Source of the DNA: Pelomonas sp. Root1237
Lineage (GTDB): Bacteria > Pseudomonadota > Gammaproteobacteria > Burkholderiales > Burkholderiaceae_C
NCBI RefSeq assembly: GCF_001425055.1
Contig: NZ_LMDK01000012.1
Coordinates: 504,400 to 568,399 of the forward strand
DNA length: 64,000 bases
Reading direction: 5' to 3'
Of the stretch, positions 48,507-58,512 are shown piece after piece; the first letter of the stretch is position 1; the number at the start of each line of letters is the position of its first letter. Under the pieces are notes generated by a model, which saw only the letters and a program-made list of their open reading frames with translations, searched no databases and was not told the origin of the DNA. Made by a program: the position numbers and the translations under genes.

Positions 48507-50039
48507 ATGACGCCCGCCGTCCGCCTCCGGGCGATTTCCAAGCGCTTTGGCGCGGTCCAGGCCAACCGCGAGGTGTCCTTCGACATCGCCGCGGGCAGCG
48601 TGCATGGCCTCGTCGGCGAGAACGGCGCGGGCAAGAGCACGCTGATGGCCATCCTGTATGGCTACTACCACGCCGATTCAGGCCATATCGAGGTCAACGG
48701 CCAGCAGGTCCACATCGCCAACTCCCAGCAGGCCATTGCCCTGGGCATCGGCATGGTGCACCAGCACTTCATGCTGGTCGACACGTTGACCTGCCTGGAA
48801 AACATCATGCTGGGCGCCGAAGGGCGCTTCTTCCTGGCGCCGGCCAAGGCCGAGGTGCGCAAGAAGCTGCAGGCGCTGATGCAGGAGACCGGCCTCACCG
48901 TGCAGCTCGACGCCGTGGTGGCCGACCTGCCCGTGGGCGAGTTGCAGCGCCTGGAAATCCTGAAGGCGCTGTACCGCGGCGCCAAGATCCTGATCCTGGA
49001 CGAGCCGACGGCCGTGCTGACGCCGCAGGAGACCGACCAGCTTTTCGTCACGCTGCGCCGTCTCAAGGAGCGCGGCACGACGCTGATCCTCATCACGCAC
49101 AAGCTGCGGGAGGTCATGAGCCTGTGCAGCGCCGTCACGGTGATGCGGGCGGGGCAGGTGGTCGAGACGCGACCGATCGCTGAGTGGAGCGAGGAGTCGC
49201 TGGCCGAGTCCATGGTGGGCCGCAAGGTCACGCTGGGTCGCCCTGAAGGCATGGAAGTGCATGCCGGCGAAGTGCGCTTGCAAGCCTCCGGCCTGAGCCT
49301 CAAGCACGCCAACGGCGTACCCGCGCTGAAGGACGTCAGCCTGACACTGAAGGCCGGCGAGATCGTCGGCGTGGCTGGCGTGTCGGGCAATGGCCAGAGC
49401 GAGCTGCTGGAAGTGCTGTCCGGCCTGCGGTCGCCCGAGGGTGGTCGCCTGGAGCTCGGCGGCGCGAGCTTCACGCCCGAGGCCTGGTTGGACACGGCCC
49501 GCGCCCGTCCGCTGCGCCTGGCGCATGTGCCGGAGGATCGCCACGCCGTCGGCCTCGTCATGAGCTTCCCAGCCTGGGAGTCGGCCGTGCTGGGCTACCA
49601 GAACCTGCCCAAGTACCGCAAAGGCGCGGCGATGAACCACGCCGCGATGCGCGACGCAACGCGCGTGATGCAGGAGCGCTTCGACGTGCGCCCGCGTGAT
49701 GAGAACCTGGGCTCCAGCAAGTTCTCCGGCGGCAACCAGCAGAAGCTCATCCTGGCGCGTGAGATCGGCGAGCAGCCGACCGTGCTGCTCGTGGGCCAGC
49801 CCACGCGCGGAGTCGACATCGGTGCCATCGAATTCATCCACGGCCAGCTGCGCGCGCTGCGTGACGCCGGCTGCGCGGTGCTGCTGGTCAGCAGCGAGCT
49901 GGACGAGATCCTGGCGCTGGCGGACCGCGTCGTCGTCATGAACTGCGGCCGCATCACCGGTGAACTCGCCATTGAAGATTGCGACGAGAAGCGACTTGGT
50001 CTGCTGATGGCTGCACAAGAAGAACGAGTGGCTGCATGA
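48507..50039 (+). CDS. Nucleoside ABC transporter ATP-binding protein
   Basis: This 510-residue protein has two fused ATPase halves, as in YufO/NupA-type importers. The first half has Walker A GENGAGKST, a Q-loop in GMVHQHFML and Walker B ILILDEPT. The signature is weak (PVGELQRLEI). The second half has a degenerate P-loop (GVSGNGQSE) but a good signature FSGGNQQK. It energises the two permeases encoded next, with ATGA overlap to the first. Confidence 0.93.
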   Translation: MTPAVRLRAISKRFGAVQANREVSFDIAAGSVHGLVGENGAGKSTLMAILYGYYHADSGHIEVNGQQVHIANSQQAIALGIGMVHQHFMLVDTLTCLENIMLGAEGRFFLAPAKAEVRKKLQALMQETGLTVQLDAVVADLPVGELQRLEILKALYRGAKILILDEPTAVLTPQETDQLFVTLRRLKERGTTLILITHKLREVMSLCSAVTVMRAGQVVETRPIAEWSEESLAESMVGRKVTLGRPEGMEVHAGEVRLQASGLSLKHANGVPALKDVSLTLKAGEIVGVAGVSGNGQSELLEVLSGLRSPEGGRLELGGASFTPEAWLDTARARPLRLAHVPEDRHAVGLVMSFPAWESAVLGYQNLPKYRKGAAMNHAAMRDATRVMQERFDVRPRDENLGSSKFSGGNQQKLILAREIGEQPTVLLVGQPTRGVDIGAIEFIHGQLRALRDAGCAVLLVSSELDEILALADRVVVMNCGRITGELAIEDCDEKRLGLLMAAQEERVAA

Positions 50040-51139
50040 GCCAACCCCTGACTCTCCCCCGCTGGATCGACATCGGCCTGCTGCCGCTGTGGAACCTGGC
50101 CATCGCCCTGGTCGTGGCCGGCCTCGTGGTCATGGTCATCGGCCACAGCCCCTGGCAGGCGCTGACGGTGCTGCTCAACGGCGCCCTGGGCAGCGTGCGC
50201 GGCCTGGGCTACTCGCTCTATTACGCGACGACTTTCATCTTCACCGGCCTCGCCGTTGCGGTCGCCATCCATGCCGGCCTGTTCAACATCGGTGGCGAAG
50301 GCCAGGCGACGCTGGGCGGCGTGGGCGTGGCCCTGGTTGCGCTGTGGCTGGGCGCCAAGCTGCCGGCCGTCGTCATGCTGCCGCTGCTTGTCATCGCCGC
50401 GGCCTTCTTCGGCATGCTGTGGGCGGCGCTGCCCGCGTATCTGCAGGCCTGGCGCGGCAGCCACATCGTCATCACGACGATCATGTTCAACTTTCTCGCT
50501 GCGGCGCTGAACGGTTATCTGCTGGTGAACTGGCTGCGCCCGGCCGGCAGCATGTCGGTCGAGTCGGCCGAGTTCAGCGAATCCGCCCGCATGCCGGCTC
50601 TGCACCAGATGGCTGCCGCGCTGGGCTATGAGTTGCCGTCGTCGCCGCTCAACCTCAGCCTTGTCATCGCGCTGATCGCCTGCGTCTTCGTCGGCTGGTT
50701 CCTGTGGAAAAGCGCCGCCGGCTACGCGGTCCGCTCAGTCGGCAGCGCGCCGCGCGCGGCCCACTACGCTGGCATCCGCCCGCGCGCCCAGGTCTTGATC
50801 GCCATGGCGATTTCCGGTGCGCTGGCCGGCATGGTTGGCATCAACGAGATTTCGGGCGTGCAGGGCAAGCTGACGCTGGACTTCGTCGCCGGCGCCGGCT
50901 TCACCGGCATCGCCGTGTCGCTGATGGGCCGCAACCATCCGGTCGGCATCGTGCTGGCCTCGCTGCTGTTCGGCGTGCTCTACCAGGGCGGCGTCGAGGT
51001 CTCGTTCGAGCTGCAAGGCTTCAGCCGCGAGATGGTGGTCACGGCGCAAGGCCTGATCGTGCTGTTCTCGGGCGCGATGGCCACGGTCAGCGCGCCGCTG
51101 TTTGCGCGCCTCTACGGCATGGTGAAGGGAGGCCGCTGA
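50036..51139 (+). CDS. Nucleoside ABC transporter permease 1
   Basis: This 367-residue permease of the BPD_transp_2 type has about nine membrane helices. Family blocks are HAGLFNIGGEGQATLGGVG and RAAHYAGIRPRAQVLIAMAISGALAGMVG. The start was set at the ATG overlapping the ATPase stop, giving MSQPLTLPRWIDIG. Together with permease 2 it forms the heterodimeric channel. Confidence 0.92.
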   Translation: MSQPLTLPRWIDIGLLPLWNLAIALVVAGLVVMVIGHSPWQALTVLLNGALGSVRGLGYSLYYATTFIFTGLAVAVAIHAGLFNIGGEGQATLGGVGVALVALWLGAKLPAVVMLPLLVIAAAFFGMLWAALPAYLQAWRGSHIVITTIMFNFLAAALNGYLLVNWLRPAGSMSVESAEFSESARMPALHQMAAALGYELPSSPLNLSLVIALIACVFVGWFLWKSAAGYAVRSVGSAPRAAHYAGIRPRAQVLIAMAISGALAGMVGINEISGVQGKLTLDFVAGAGFTGIAVSLMGRNHPVGIVLASLLFGVLYQGGVEVSFELQGFSREMVVTAQGLIVLFSGAMATVSAPLFARLYGMVKGGR

Positions 51140-52104
51140 TGGATGAAGTCCTGATTGCCTCGGTGCTGGCGTCCACGCTGCGCGTCAGCGCGCCGCTGCT
51201 GCTGTGCGCGATGGCGGGCGTGCTGTCCGAGCGCGCCGGCGTCGTCGACCTGGGCCTGGAAGGCAAGATGCTGTTCGCCGCCTTCGCGGCGGCTGCGGCT
51301 GCCTCGGTTACGCACTCCACGGCCTATGGCGTGATGGCGGCCATTGCCGTCGCCTGTATTGCCTCGCTGTTGCATGGCTTTGCCTGCGTGACCAACCGCG
51401 GCGACCAGGTCGTCTCCGGCGTCGCGCTGAACATGATCGCCGCGGGCCTTACGGTCGTGCTCGGCATCGCCTGGTTCCAGCAGGGCGGGCAGACGCCGCC
51501 CATCGACCCCGACGTGCGCCTGACAGCCCTCGCCAAGGGCTTTGCCGAGCCGCAGCCGGGCAACTGGTTCGCCTCCGTCTTCGGCCATGGGCTGCTGAGC
51601 CATAACGTGCTGGTCTACCTGGCCTTCCTGATGGTCGCGGCCGTCTGGTTCTTCCTGGAGCGCACCCGCCCGGGCCTGCGCCTGCGTGCCGTGGGCGAGA
51701 ACCCGGCCATGGTCGAAGCGGCCGGCATGTCGGTGCAAGGCCTGCGGTACCAGGCGCTGCTGATGAATGGCGTGCTCTGCGGCCTGGCCGGCTCCTACCT
51801 GACGCTGGCGCAGAACGCGTCCTTCTCGCCCAACATGACCGCCGGCCGCGGCTTCATCGCGCTGGCCGCGATGATCTTTGGCAAGTGGAAGCCGCTGCCG
51901 ACCATGGCTGCCTGCCTGCTGTTCGGCTTCCTGGACGCCGTCGCCATTCGCATGCAGGGCGTGCAAATCCCTGGTGTCGGCGAGGTGCCTGTGCAGCTGA
52001 TTCAGGCTCTGCCCTATATCCTGACCGTCGTGCTGCTCGCCGGCTTTATCGGCTCGGCGATCGCACCCAAGGCGCTGGGCAAGCCCTACGTGAAGGAGCG
52101 CTGA
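51139..52104 (+). CDS. Nucleoside ABC transporter permease 2
   Basis: This 321-residue permease starts one base inside the stop of permease 1. It has the partner-type sequence LSERAGVVDLGLEGKML, and VGENPAMVEAAGMSVQGLRYQAL precedes the last helices. About eight to nine membrane segments are visible. The cytidine deaminase gene starts two bases after its stop. Confidence 0.92.
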   Translation: MDEVLIASVLASTLRVSAPLLLCAMAGVLSERAGVVDLGLEGKMLFAAFAAAAAASVTHSTAYGVMAAIAVACIASLLHGFACVTNRGDQVVSGVALNMIAAGLTVVLGIAWFQQGGQTPPIDPDVRLTALAKGFAEPQPGNWFASVFGHGLLSHNVLVYLAFLMVAAVWFFLERTRPGLRLRAVGENPAMVEAAGMSVQGLRYQALLMNGVLCGLAGSYLTLAQNASFSPNMTAGRGFIALAAMIFGKWKPLPTMAACLLFGFLDAVAIRMQGVQIPGVGEVPVQLIQALPYILTVVLLAGFIGSAIAPKALGKPYVKER

Positions 52105-52105
52105 A

Positions 52106-52522
52106 ATGGAACTGACCCAAGACCTGCTGAACCGCCTGCTCGCCGAGTCGCTGCGTGCCCGCGAGTTCTCGCATTCGCCGTATTCGAAATACAAGGTCGG
52201 CGCGGCCATCCTCGACGAGCAAGGCCGCATCCACATCGGCGCCAACATGGAGAACGCGTCCTACCCCCAGGGCTGGTGCGCGGAACCTTCGGCGCTGACG
52301 GCCATGATCATGGCCGGCGGCAAGCAGGCCCGGGCCGTCCTCGTGACCGGCCCCGGCCCCGATGTCATCACCCCCTGCGGTGGCTGCCGCCAGAAGCTGC
52401 GGGAGTTCTCCGTTCCCGAAGAGCTCATCGTCATTGCCGGCGATCCTGGCGGCATCCGCCAACGCTGGACCCTGGCCGAATTGCTGCCCCACAGCTTCGG
52501 ACCCAGTCACTTGCACATCTGA
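52106..52522 (+). CDS. cdd: Cytidine deaminase
   Basis: This enzyme deaminates cytidine and deoxycytidine to the uridine forms. It has 138 residues, the homotetrameric short type. The zinc site is complete: CAEPSA with catalytic Glu, and PCGGCRQ with the two other cysteines. The substrate block is GANMENASYPQ. It directly follows the transporter genes, so imported cytidine is processed at once. Confidence 0.94.
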   Translation: MELTQDLLNRLLAESLRAREFSHSPYSKYKVGAAILDEQGRIHIGANMENASYPQGWCAEPSALTAMIMAGGKQARAVLVTGPGPDVITPCGGCRQKLREFSVPEELIVIAGDPGGIRQRWTLAELLPHSFGPSHLHI

Positions 52523-52531
52523 GGTTTTCCC

Positions 52532-53368
52532 ATGATCGACAACAAAACCCTCGACGTCGCCATCTCCGCGAGCGTCGAGAAGCTGCAATCCCTGTTTGGC
52601 GACGCCCCTGAAGTCGCCGTCGTGCTCGGCTCCGGCTGGGCCGGCGCGGTCAGCCATGTGCAGGATGCCAAGAACCTGCCCTATACCGAGCTGCCGGCCT
52701 TCCCGCAGCCCAAGGTCGAGGGCCATGTCAACGAGATCGTCGTCGGCAATATCGGCAAGCAGCGCGTCATCTTCCTGCGCGGCCGCGCCCACACCTATGA
52801 GAGCGGCGACTGCACGGGCATGGCGGGCGCGTTGCGCACCCTCAAGCGCTGGGGCGTGAAGCTGCTGGTGCAGACCAATGCCTCCGGCTCGCTGCGCGGC
52901 CACATGCCGCCCGGCAGCCTGATGCTGATTGCCGATCACATCAACGCACCGCAGCGCAGCCCGCTGGTGGGCGAGCAGGGCAGCCATCGCTTTGTCGACA
53001 TGGTCAATGCCTACGACGCCGACCTGCGCAAGCACGCGCTGGCCCTGGCCAAGCGCGAGAACCTGATGCTGGGCGAGGGCACGTACTGCTGGGCCCTGGG
53101 CCCACAGTTCGAGACGGCCGCCGAGATCCGCATGTTTGCGGCCTGGGGTGCTGACGCAGTGGGCATGAGCACCGTGCCTGAGACCATCCTGGCCCGCCAC
53201 GCCGGCCTCAAGGTGATGGGCATCGCGCTGATGACCAACATGGCGGCTGGCCTGTCCGCTGAGGCGCTGACGCATGATCTGACGCTGAAGCAGGCGCAGC
53301 TCTCTGGCGAACGCGCCGCGAGCTTTCTGGCGGCCCTCATTGCGAGCTTTGCCGAGCTGACGCTATGA
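52532..53368 (+). CDS. Purine nucleoside phosphorylase (trimeric, PunA type)
   Basis: This 278-residue enzyme splits purine nucleosides with phosphate. Family blocks are VVLGSGWAG (phosphate loop), GRAHTYESGD, TNASGSL and GPQFETAAEIRMFAAWGADAVGMSTVPE (base-binding region). The length and motifs indicate the trimeric eukaryote-like family rather than hexameric DeoD. Its last codons overlap the deoC start by four bases. Confidence 0.92.
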   Translation: MIDNKTLDVAISASVEKLQSLFGDAPEVAVVLGSGWAGAVSHVQDAKNLPYTELPAFPQPKVEGHVNEIVVGNIGKQRVIFLRGRAHTYESGDCTGMAGALRTLKRWGVKLLVQTNASGSLRGHMPPGSLMLIADHINAPQRSPLVGEQGSHRFVDMVNAYDADLRKHALALAKRENLMLGEGTYCWALGPQFETAAEIRMFAAWGADAVGMSTVPETILARHAGLKVMGIALMTNMAAGLSAEALTHDLTLKQAQLSGERAASFLAALIASFAELTL

Positions 53369-54129
53369 CGGCCGATCTGAAGGCCGCGGCCCGTACGGCG
53401 CTGGCCTGCCTGGATCTGACCAGCCTGAACGACGCCGACACGGCTGCCGACATCGATGCGCTGTGCCGCCGTGCGCAATCGCCGCATGGCCCCGTGGCTG
53501 CTGTCTGCGTCTGGCCGCGTTTCGTTGCCCAAGCGCGCGCCGCCTTGCCGGCATCCATCAAGGTCGCGGCGGTTGCAAACTTTCCCGATGGCGCTTTGGA
53601 CCAGGCTCGCGCGCTGGCTGATGTCACGGAGATTGCGCAGGCGGGCGGAGATGAGGTCGACGTCGTGCTGCCCTGGCGCGCGCTGATTGCCGGTGACAGC
53701 ACCGAGGTGAGCGAGTTTCTTTCCGAGGTCCGCTTCGCCAGCCGGCCGCTGACGCTCAAGGTCATCATCGAATCCGGCGAACTGGCCACGCCCGAGCGCA
53801 TCGCCCAGGCCACGCGCCTGGCGCTGGCGGCCGGTGCCGACTTCGTCAAGACGAGCACCGGCAAGACCCCAGTCGGCGCCACGCCGGCCGCGGCGGCCGT
53901 GATGCTGAAGGAGATCGCCGCGAGCGGCCTGTCCGCCGCCGGCTTCAAGGCCTCGGGCGGCGTGCGCTCGGTGGCCGACGCCGCGGGCTATATCGCCCAG
54001 GCCGAAGCCGCCCTGGGCGCTGCCGCTCTCAACCCGCAACGCCTGCGCTTTGGCGCCAGCGGCCTGCTCACCGACATCGAAGCCGTGCTCTCCGGCGCTC
54101 AATCCGCCGCTGTCACCGCGGCCTACTGA
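53365..54129 (+). CDS. deoC: Deoxyribose-phosphate aldolase
   Basis: This aldolase of 254 residues splits deoxyribose 5-phosphate into acetaldehyde and glyceraldehyde 3-phosphate. It is a TIM barrel with the Schiff-base lysine in FVKTSTGK and the activating lysine in FKASGGVR. The entry strand KVAAVANFPDG is conserved. It overlaps the purine phosphorylase gene and precedes deoA by two bases, making a deo-type catabolic block. A phosphopentomutase gene (deoB) is not in the block. Confidence 0.94.
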   Translation: MTADLKAAARTALACLDLTSLNDADTAADIDALCRRAQSPHGPVAAVCVWPRFVAQARAALPASIKVAAVANFPDGALDQARALADVTEIAQAGGDEVDVVLPWRALIAGDSTEVSEFLSEVRFASRPLTLKVIIESGELATPERIAQATRLALAAGADFVKTSTGKTPVGATPAAAAVMLKEIAASGLSAAGFKASGGVRSVADAAGYIAQAEAALGAAALNPQRLRFGASGLLTDIEAVLSGAQSAAVTAAY

Positions 54130-54131
54130 CC

Positions 54132-55442
54132 ATGCTTGCTCAAGAAATCATCCGCGCCAAGCGCGACGGCCAGGCGCTCAACGAAGCGCAGATCAACCAT
54201 TTCGTCCGCGGCCTCGTCGACAACTCCTGGAGCGAAGGCCAGGTGGCCGCCCTCGGCATGGCCGTGTTCCTCAAGGGCATGGGCCGCGACGAAGCCGTGC
54301 TGCTGACCCGCGCGATGATGAACTCCGGCCGCGTCATGCGCTGGCCCGACATGCCCGGCCCCGTGCTGGACAAGCACAGCAGCGGCGGCGTGGGCGACAA
54401 GGTCAGCCTGATGCTGGCGCCCATGGTGGCGGCCTGCGGCGGCTATGTGCCGATGATTGCTGGCCGGGGCCTGGGCCACACCGGCGGCACGGTCGACAAG
54501 CTGGAGGCCATTCCCGGCTACACGACGACACCCGACCCGGCCCGGTTCGACCAGATCGTGCGCTCGCTGGGTTGCGCCATCATTGGCCAGACGGCCGACC
54601 TCGCCCCCGCCGACAAGCGCTTCTACGCGACGCGCGACGTGACGGCCACCGTCGAGAGCGTGCCGCTCATCACTGCCAGCATCCTGTCCAAGAAGCTGGC
54701 CGCCGGCCTCGAAGGCCTGGCCATGGACATCAAATGCGGCAACGGCGCCTTCGCCTCCACGCCCGAGTTCGCCAAGGAACTGGCCGAAAGCATCGTCGCG
54801 GTCGCCGGCGGCGCAGGCCTGAAGACGCGCGCGCTGATCACCGACATGAACCAGATCCTGGGCACGGATGTCGGCAATTCGCTCGAAGTGATCGAGACCA
54901 TCCGCTACCTGAAGGGCGAGGCCCGCGAACCTCGTCTGCATGAAGTCACGTTGGCGCTGTGCGCCGAGATGCTGGTGCTGGGCGGCCTGGCTGCCAACAC
55001 CGCTGGCGCTCGCGTCAAGCTGCAGGCTGCGCTGGACTCCGGCGCCGCTGCCGAGAAGTTCGCCAAGATGGTGGTTGCCCTGGGCGGCCCAGCGGACCTG
55101 ATGGAGCGGCCCGAGGCTTATCTGACCGCCGCGCCCGTCGTGAAGCCTGTCCGCGCACTGCGCGCCGGCGTCATCACGACGATGTCGACCCGCGACCTCG
55201 GCGTGGCCATCGTCGAGCTCGGCGGCGGTCGCCGCAAGGCCGGTGACGCCATCGACATGCGTGTCGGCTTCTCGGAAGTGAGGCCGCTGGGCACGCGCGT
55301 CGCCGCGGGCGAGCCGCTGGCGCTTATCCACGCCGCGGACGACGCGGCGGCTGAGCGTGCCATCGCGTCCTATCTGGCCGCATGCACGCTGGGCGACACC
55401 GACGTAGCCGCCACGCCCATGGTCATGGCTGAGGTCGGCTGA
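54132..55442 (+). CDS. deoA: Thymidine phosphorylase
   Basis: This 436-residue enzyme releases thymine or uracil from deoxynucleosides. The phosphate-binding signature [14 protein letters not shown], the [10 protein letters not shown] block and the C-terminal domain are all present. Active-site lysine and serine lie in [10 protein letters not shown] and [10 protein letters not shown]. The stop shares a base with the trmB start. Confidence 0.94.
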   Translation: MLAQEIIRAKRDGQALNEAQINHFVRGLVDNSWSEGQVAALGMAVFLKGMGRDEAVLLTRAMMNSGRVMRWPDMPGPVLDKHSSGGVGDKVSLMLAPMVAACGGYVPMIAGRGLGHTGGTVDKLEAIPGYTTTPDPARFDQIVRSLGCAIIGQTADLAPADKRFYATRDVTATVESVPLITASILSKKLAAGLEGLAMDIKCGNGAFASTPEFAKELAESIVAVAGGAGLKTRALITDMNQILGTDVGNSLEVIETIRYLKGEAREPRLHEVTLALCAEMLVLGGLAANTAGARVKLQAALDSGAAAEKFAKMVVALGGPADLMERPEAYLTAAPVVKPVRALRAGVITTMSTRDLGVAIVELGGGRRKAGDAIDMRVGFSEVRPLGTRVAAGEPLALIHAADDAAAERAIASYLAACTLGDTDVAATPMVMAEVG

Positions 55443-56128
55443 TGGAAGAGAAAGAGGATCCGCCTCGCCGCGCGATCAAGAGTTTCGTCACGCGCGCCGG
55501 CCGCATGGGCACGGGTCAGATCAAGGCCCTGGCCGAACTGGGCCCGAAGTTCGTCCTGCCCTACAAGCCCGAGCGCCTGGACGCTGCAGCCACCTTCGGC
55601 CGTAAGGCACCTCTGGTGCTGGAGATCGGCTTCGGCATGGGCGGCGCCACCGCCGACATCGCCGCGACGCTGCCCGACCATGACTTCATCGGCTGCGAGG
55701 TGCATGAGCCGGGCGTCGGCGCGCTGCTCAAGCTCATCGACGAGAAGCAGCTGACCAACATCCGCATCGTCCAGCACGATGCCGTGGAGGTGCTGCGCGA
55801 CATGATCGGCCCCGACTTGCTGGCCGGCGTGCACATCTTCTTCCCCGACCCCTGGCACAAGAAGCGCCACAACAAGCGCCGCCTGATCCAGCCTGAGTTC
55901 ATCGCCAAGCTCGTGCAGCACATCGCGCCCGGCGGCTATCTGCATTGCGCGACCGACTGGCAGCCCTATGCCGAGCAGATGCTTGCAGTGCTGACGGTCG
56001 AGCCCCATCTCCTGAACACAGCGGCCGGCTATGCTGACAAGCCCGCCTACCGACCCCTCACCAAGTTCGAGGCGCGCGGCCTGAAGCTGGGCCACGGGGT
56101 CTGGGATCTGGTGTTCAGGAAGCGTTGA
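55442..56128 (+). CDS. trmB: tRNA (guanine-N7-)-methyltransferase
   Basis: This 228-residue SAM-dependent enzyme methylates G46 of tRNA. The SAM site is [15 protein letters not shown] and the substrate motif [17 protein letters not shown] is characteristic of TrmB. It overlaps deoA by one base and coaBC by one base, so a housekeeping tRNA gene is embedded in the nucleoside operon. Confidence 0.95.
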   Translation: MEEKEDPPRRAIKSFVTRAGRMGTGQIKALAELGPKFVLPYKPERLDAAATFGRKAPLVLEIGFGMGGATADIAATLPDHDFIGCEVHEPGVGALLKLIDEKQLTNIRIVQHDAVEVLRDMIGPDLLAGVHIFFPDPWHKKRHNKRRLIQPEFIAKLVQHIAPGGYLHCATDWQPYAEQMLAVLTVEPHLLNTAAGYADKPAYRPLTKFEARGLKLGHGVWDLVFRKR

Positions 56129-57330
56129 TGACATCACCACTGCAAGGCAAGCACGTCCTGCTCGCCATGACCGGCGGCATCGCCGGCTACAAGATCGCGG
56201 AGCTGACGCGCCTGTTCGTGAAGGGCGGCGCGACGGTGCAGGTCATGATGACCGAGGCCGCCGAGCAGTTCATCACCGCGGTGACCATGCAGGCCCTGTC
56301 CGGCCGGCCGGCCTACACCAGCCAGTGGGATGCGCGTCCCGACAACAACATGGCCCACATCAACCTCAGCCGCGAGGCCGATGTGATGCTGGTGGCGCCT
56401 GCGAGTGCCGATGCCATCGCCGCGCTGGCGCAGGGCAGGGCGGACGATCTCGTCAGCCTGACGGCGCTGGCCCGCCGCATCGCTGAGTGCCCGCTGCTGG
56501 TCGTGCCGGCGATGAACCGAGAGATGTGGGCTCATCCCGCCACGCAGCGCAATGTCGCGCAGCTCAAGGCCGACGGCGCGACCGTCATCGGCCCCGCCAA
56601 CGGCGACCAGGCCTGCGGCGAGATCGGCGACGGCCGCATGCTGGAGGCGCAGGAGATCTTCGACGACGTCGAGGCCTTCCTCGCGCCCAAGACGCTGCTG
56701 GGCAAGAAGCTGCTGATCACGGCCGGCCCGACCTTCGAGCCCATCGACCCGGTGCGCGGCATCACCAACCACAGCAGCGGCAAGATGGGTTTCGCCATCG
56801 CCCGCGCTGCGGCCGAGGCCGGCGCCGAGGTCACGCTGGTGGCGGGCCCAGTGCACCTGGCGACACCGCGCGGCGTGCAGCGCATCGACGTACAGAGTGC
56901 GCAGCAGATGTTCGACGCCGTGCTGCCGCTAGCCACCCACCAGCATGCATTCATCGCGACGGCAGCGGTGGCTGACTGGCGCCCCGCCCAGGCGCACGAA
57001 CACAAGCTGAAGAAAGCCGAGGGCGGTGCGACCGCGCCGACCATCGCGATGGCCGAGAACCCGGACATCCTCGCCGCGGTTGCCAAGCTGCACATGCCCC
57101 CTTACTGCGTCGGCTTTGCTGCCGAAAGCGAGAAGCTCGCAGAACACGCCGACGCCAAGCGCCGCCGCAAAGGCATCCCCCTCATCGTCGCCAACCTCGG
57201 CCCGGCCACCTTCGGCCGTGACGACAACGCGCTGCTGCTCATCGACGAGCAGGGCCAGCGCGAACTGCCCCGGGCCGACAAGCTCAGCCTGGCGCGCGAG
57301 CTGATGACCGAACTTTCCAAAAGACTCTGA
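56128..57330 (+). CDS. coaBC: Bifunctional phosphopantothenoylcysteine decarboxylase/synthetase
   Basis: This 400-residue protein performs two steps of coenzyme A synthesis. The FMN-dependent CoaC half (1-190) has the entry GGIAGYKI, the active-site histidine region [11 protein letters not shown], and PAMNREMW with the asparagine motif. The CoaB half (190-400) has [24 protein letters not shown] and the lysine-rich AVADWRP...HKLKK region. ATG 56128 was chosen over the TTG three bases earlier. Confidence 0.95.
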   Translation: MTSPLQGKHVLLAMTGGIAGYKIAELTRLFVKGGATVQVMMTEAAEQFITAVTMQALSGRPAYTSQWDARPDNNMAHINLSREADVMLVAPASADAIAALAQGRADDLVSLTALARRIAECPLLVVPAMNREMWAHPATQRNVAQLKADGATVIGPANGDQACGEIGDGRMLEAQEIFDDVEAFLAPKTLLGKKLLITAGPTFEPIDPVRGITNHSSGKMGFAIARAAAEAGAEVTLVAGPVHLATPRGVQRIDVQSAQQMFDAVLPLATHQHAFIATAAVADWRPAQAHEHKLKKAEGGATAPTIAMAENPDILAAVAKLHMPPYCVGFAAESEKLAEHADAKRRRKGIPLIVANLGPATFGRDDNALLLIDEQGQRELPRADKLSLARELMTELSKRL

Positions 57331-57779
57331 TGACCCCGATTGATTTGCAAGTGCTCGACGCCCGCATGGCCGAGCAGATCCCCGCTTACGCCACGCCCGG
57401 CAGCGCCGGCCTCGACCTTCGCGCCTGCCTGAGTGAGCCCATCACGCTCGCTCCCGGCCAGACGACGCTGATCCCTACGGGTCTGGCCATCCATATCGCC
57501 GACCCGGGCCTGGCGGCCATCATCCTGCCGCGCTCGGGTCTGGGCCACAAACATGGCATCGTGCTCGGCAATCTCGTCGGACTGATCGACAGCGACTACC
57601 AGGGCCAGCTGATGGTGAGTTGCTGGAACCGCGGTCAGACCGAGTTCGTCATCCAGCCGTTTGAGCGCATCGCGCAGCTCGTCATCGTGCCGGTCGTGCA
57701 GGCGACCTTCCGTCGCGTCGACAGCTTCGACTCGTCCGAACGCGGAGCAGGCGGCTTCGGCTCCACCGGCAAGGCATAA
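57330..57779 (+). CDS. dut: dUTP diphosphatase
   Basis: This 149-residue trimeric dUTPase has all five motifs: [44 protein letters not shown] and the flexible C-terminal GAGGFGSTG. It prevents uracil incorporation into DNA and supplies dUMP. It overlaps coaBC by one base and is the last gene of the long operon. The coaBC-dut order is common in proteobacteria. Confidence 0.96.
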   Translation: MTPIDLQVLDARMAEQIPAYATPGSAGLDLRACLSEPITLAPGQTTLIPTGLAIHIADPGLAAIILPRSGLGHKHGIVLGNLVGLIDSDYQGQLMVSCWNRGQTEFVIQPFERIAQLVIVPVVQATFRRVDSFDSSERGAGGFGSTGKA

Positions 57780-57815
57780 GCAGGGCGCCAAGACGCGCGC
57801 ACTGATCCGTATTTC

Positions 57816-57954
57816 GGGCCGAGCGCCGGGCCGCTCCCTAGCCGGCCCGCAAGGCGATGTGCGTGCGGCTCGATGCCGCAAGCATCGCCGTCCCCGCGGG
57901 GGACCGACCAGACTCGCCCGCGTTCAGCGGCGCGAGGCTGGTCGAGGGGCCTCA
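57816..57954 (-). repeat. Structured repeat family, copy C (3' of the FKBP gene)
   Basis: Third copy, about 139 bases, starting at the FKBP stop codon and ending 36 bases from the convergent dut stop. The GGGCCG/CGGCCC stem, CTTGCGGC-type stem and GTCCCC/GGGGAC stem are kept. The CCAAGG stem is replaced by a longer one (ACCAG...CTGGT enclosing CTCGCCCGCG/CGGCGCGAG). Confidence 0.83.
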
Positions 57955-58473
57955 ATGCAGTTGCTCGTCCGGCGGCGCGCCGGTCTGCACCATGAAGATA
58001 GGCTCGCCAACTGAACCGGCCTCGACCTCCTGCTCGGTGGCCGCGCGCACGTCCAGCAGCGTCAGGTGCATGCGCAGGCCGATGCCGGCCAGCGGGTGAT
58101 TGCCGTCGAGCACGACATGCTGAGGGTAGACCTCGGTGACGGTGTAGACCACGTCCTCGGGCATGCCTTCGGTAGCGGCGCCTTCGGGCAGGCCCTCGAT
58201 CTGCAGCCCGGGCTCGACGCCGTCCGGGAACAGCCCGCGGGCTTCGAAGCAGACGAGGCCGGAGTCGTAGTCGCCGAAGGCCTCCTCGGGTTGCAGTGCG
58301 AGGCTGGTCTCGAAGCCGACCTCCTGGCCCTCAAGCGCTTCCTCGACCTTGGCAAACAGGTCGTCACCCCCCAGCAGGAATTCCATGGGCTCGGCCAGCT
58401 CGTCGATGAGCTGGCCTTGGGCATCTTCGAGTCTCCAGCGCAGGGAGACAACACAGGGGCGGGTCGCTTGCAT
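57952..58473 (-). CDS. FKBP/SlyD-type peptidyl-prolyl isomerase
   Basis: This 173-residue cytoplasmic protein has the SlyD-like plan. An FKBP half (LRWRLEDAQGQLIDELAEPMEFLLG) is interrupted by an insert-in-flap domain (LALQPEEAFGDYDSGLV onward) and closes with DGNHPLAGIGLRMHLTLLDVR. It lacks the metal-binding histidine tail of E. coli SlyD. ATG 58473 gives the usual short N terminus. It is divergent from the hydroxylase gene with only 39 bases between the starts. Confidence 0.88.
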   Translation of the reverse strand: MQATRPCVVSLRWRLEDAQGQLIDELAEPMEFLLGGDDLFAKVEEALEGQEVGFETSLALQPEEAFGDYDSGLVCFEARGLFPDGVEPGLQIEGLPEGAATEGMPEDVVYTVTEVYPQHVVLDGNHPLAGIGLRMHLTLLDVRAATEQEVEAGSVGEPIFMVQTGAPPDEQLH

Positions 58474-58512
58474 GGGAGAGATTTTCCCACACCACCCTCG
58501 GCACAATAAGGC

